From DASWJZ01 sp964487455 (lineage in GTDB: Bacteria; Pseudomonadota; Alphaproteobacteria; Rhizobiales; Afifellaceae): DNA of 8,000 nt. A model generated the notes under the pieces. That model was not told the origin of the DNA, ran no database searches, and saw only the letters and a program-made list of their open reading frames with translations. Location of the stretch: contig CAZARE010000010.1 of assembly GCA_964487455.1 (NCBI GenBank), positions 1 through 8,000 on the forward strand. Direction: 5' to 3'. The translations under genes and the position numbers were made by a program. This document shows, piece by piece, positions 7,894 to 8,000 of the stretch (position 1 is the stretch's first letter; every line of letters starts with the position of its first letter).

Positions 7894-8000
7894 ATGGCGC
7901 ACGTGATCATCTATACGCGTCGGTTCTGCGGCTATTGCACGGCCGCCAAGGCTCTCCTCGCCGAGAAGGGGATTGCATTCGACGAGATCGACGCCACCGG
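7894..8000 (+). CDS. grxC: Glutaredoxin 3 (5' part only)
   Basis: GrxC is a small glutathione-dependent thiol-disulfide oxidoreductase that reduces protein disulfides and mixed disulfides in the cytoplasm. The first 35 codons are visible: a beta strand HVIIYTRRF, the redox motif CGYC (C12-C15), helix TAAKALLAEKG and the second strand FDEIDAT. CGYC replaces the CPYC of E. coli; I recall this form from rhizobial GrxC proteins. The ATG at 7894 has GAGG a few bases upstream. The remaining 50 or so residues, with the cis-proline and GG motif, lie beyond the window. Position directly after comF is the order I recall from Rhizobiales. Confidence 0.93.
   Translation, partial: MAHVIIYTRRFCGYCTAAKALLAEKGIAFDEIDAT

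Overview
The window is a compact, GC-rich (roughly two thirds G+C by eye) stretch of chromosomal core genes. Protein sequences and gene order point to an alphaproteobacterium of the Rhizobiales/Hyphomicrobiales type: a divergent secA / parvulin isomerase pair, argJ directly behind the isomerase, mutT shortly after, then the methyltransferase - comF - grxC block, with a grxC active site (CGYC) and a ComF protein that look rhizobial. Genus cannot be told from this window.

Layout. Positions 1-2270 (minus strand) carry the N-terminal five sixths of secA; its 3' end lies outside the window. A 223-bp divergent spacer (2271-2493) holds a near-consensus sigma-70 promoter for secA, a strong secA ribosome binding site and two small palindromes. 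On the plus strand follow an exported parvulin-type peptidyl-prolyl isomerase (2494-3426), argJ only 14 bp later (3441-4682), a DsbA-fold 2-hydroxychromene-2-carboxylate isomerase-like gene (4788-5387), a mutT-type Nudix hydrolase (5494-5895) and a tiny Flp-type pilin gene (5903-6112). A minus-strand gene for a BioC/NDUFAF5-like methyltransferase (6069-6992) converges on the pilin gene and overlaps its 3' end by 44 bp. Divergent from it is comF (7059-7814), followed by a well-formed promoter and the first 35 codons of grxC, cut by the window end.

How the genes work together. SecA drives protein export and the neighbouring isomerase is an exported folding factor, so the divergent pair is functionally coherent. 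ArgJ (arginine synthesis), MutT (removal of oxidised nucleotides), ComF (phosphoribosyltransferase-like competence protein) and GrxC (thiol redox) are housekeeping genes that share a neighbourhood rather than a pathway. The HCCA-isomerase-like gene stands out: its arginine codon use differs sharply from argJ beside it, which suggests a later arrival.

I found no mobile element, CRISPR array, tRNA or rRNA, and no evidence of a new multi-gene system. The points worth a second look are small: the possible insertion between argJ and mutT, a solitary pilin gene with an unusual residue at its processing site, the pilin/methyltransferase overlap, the degenerate SAM motif in the methyltransferase, and the two promoters.
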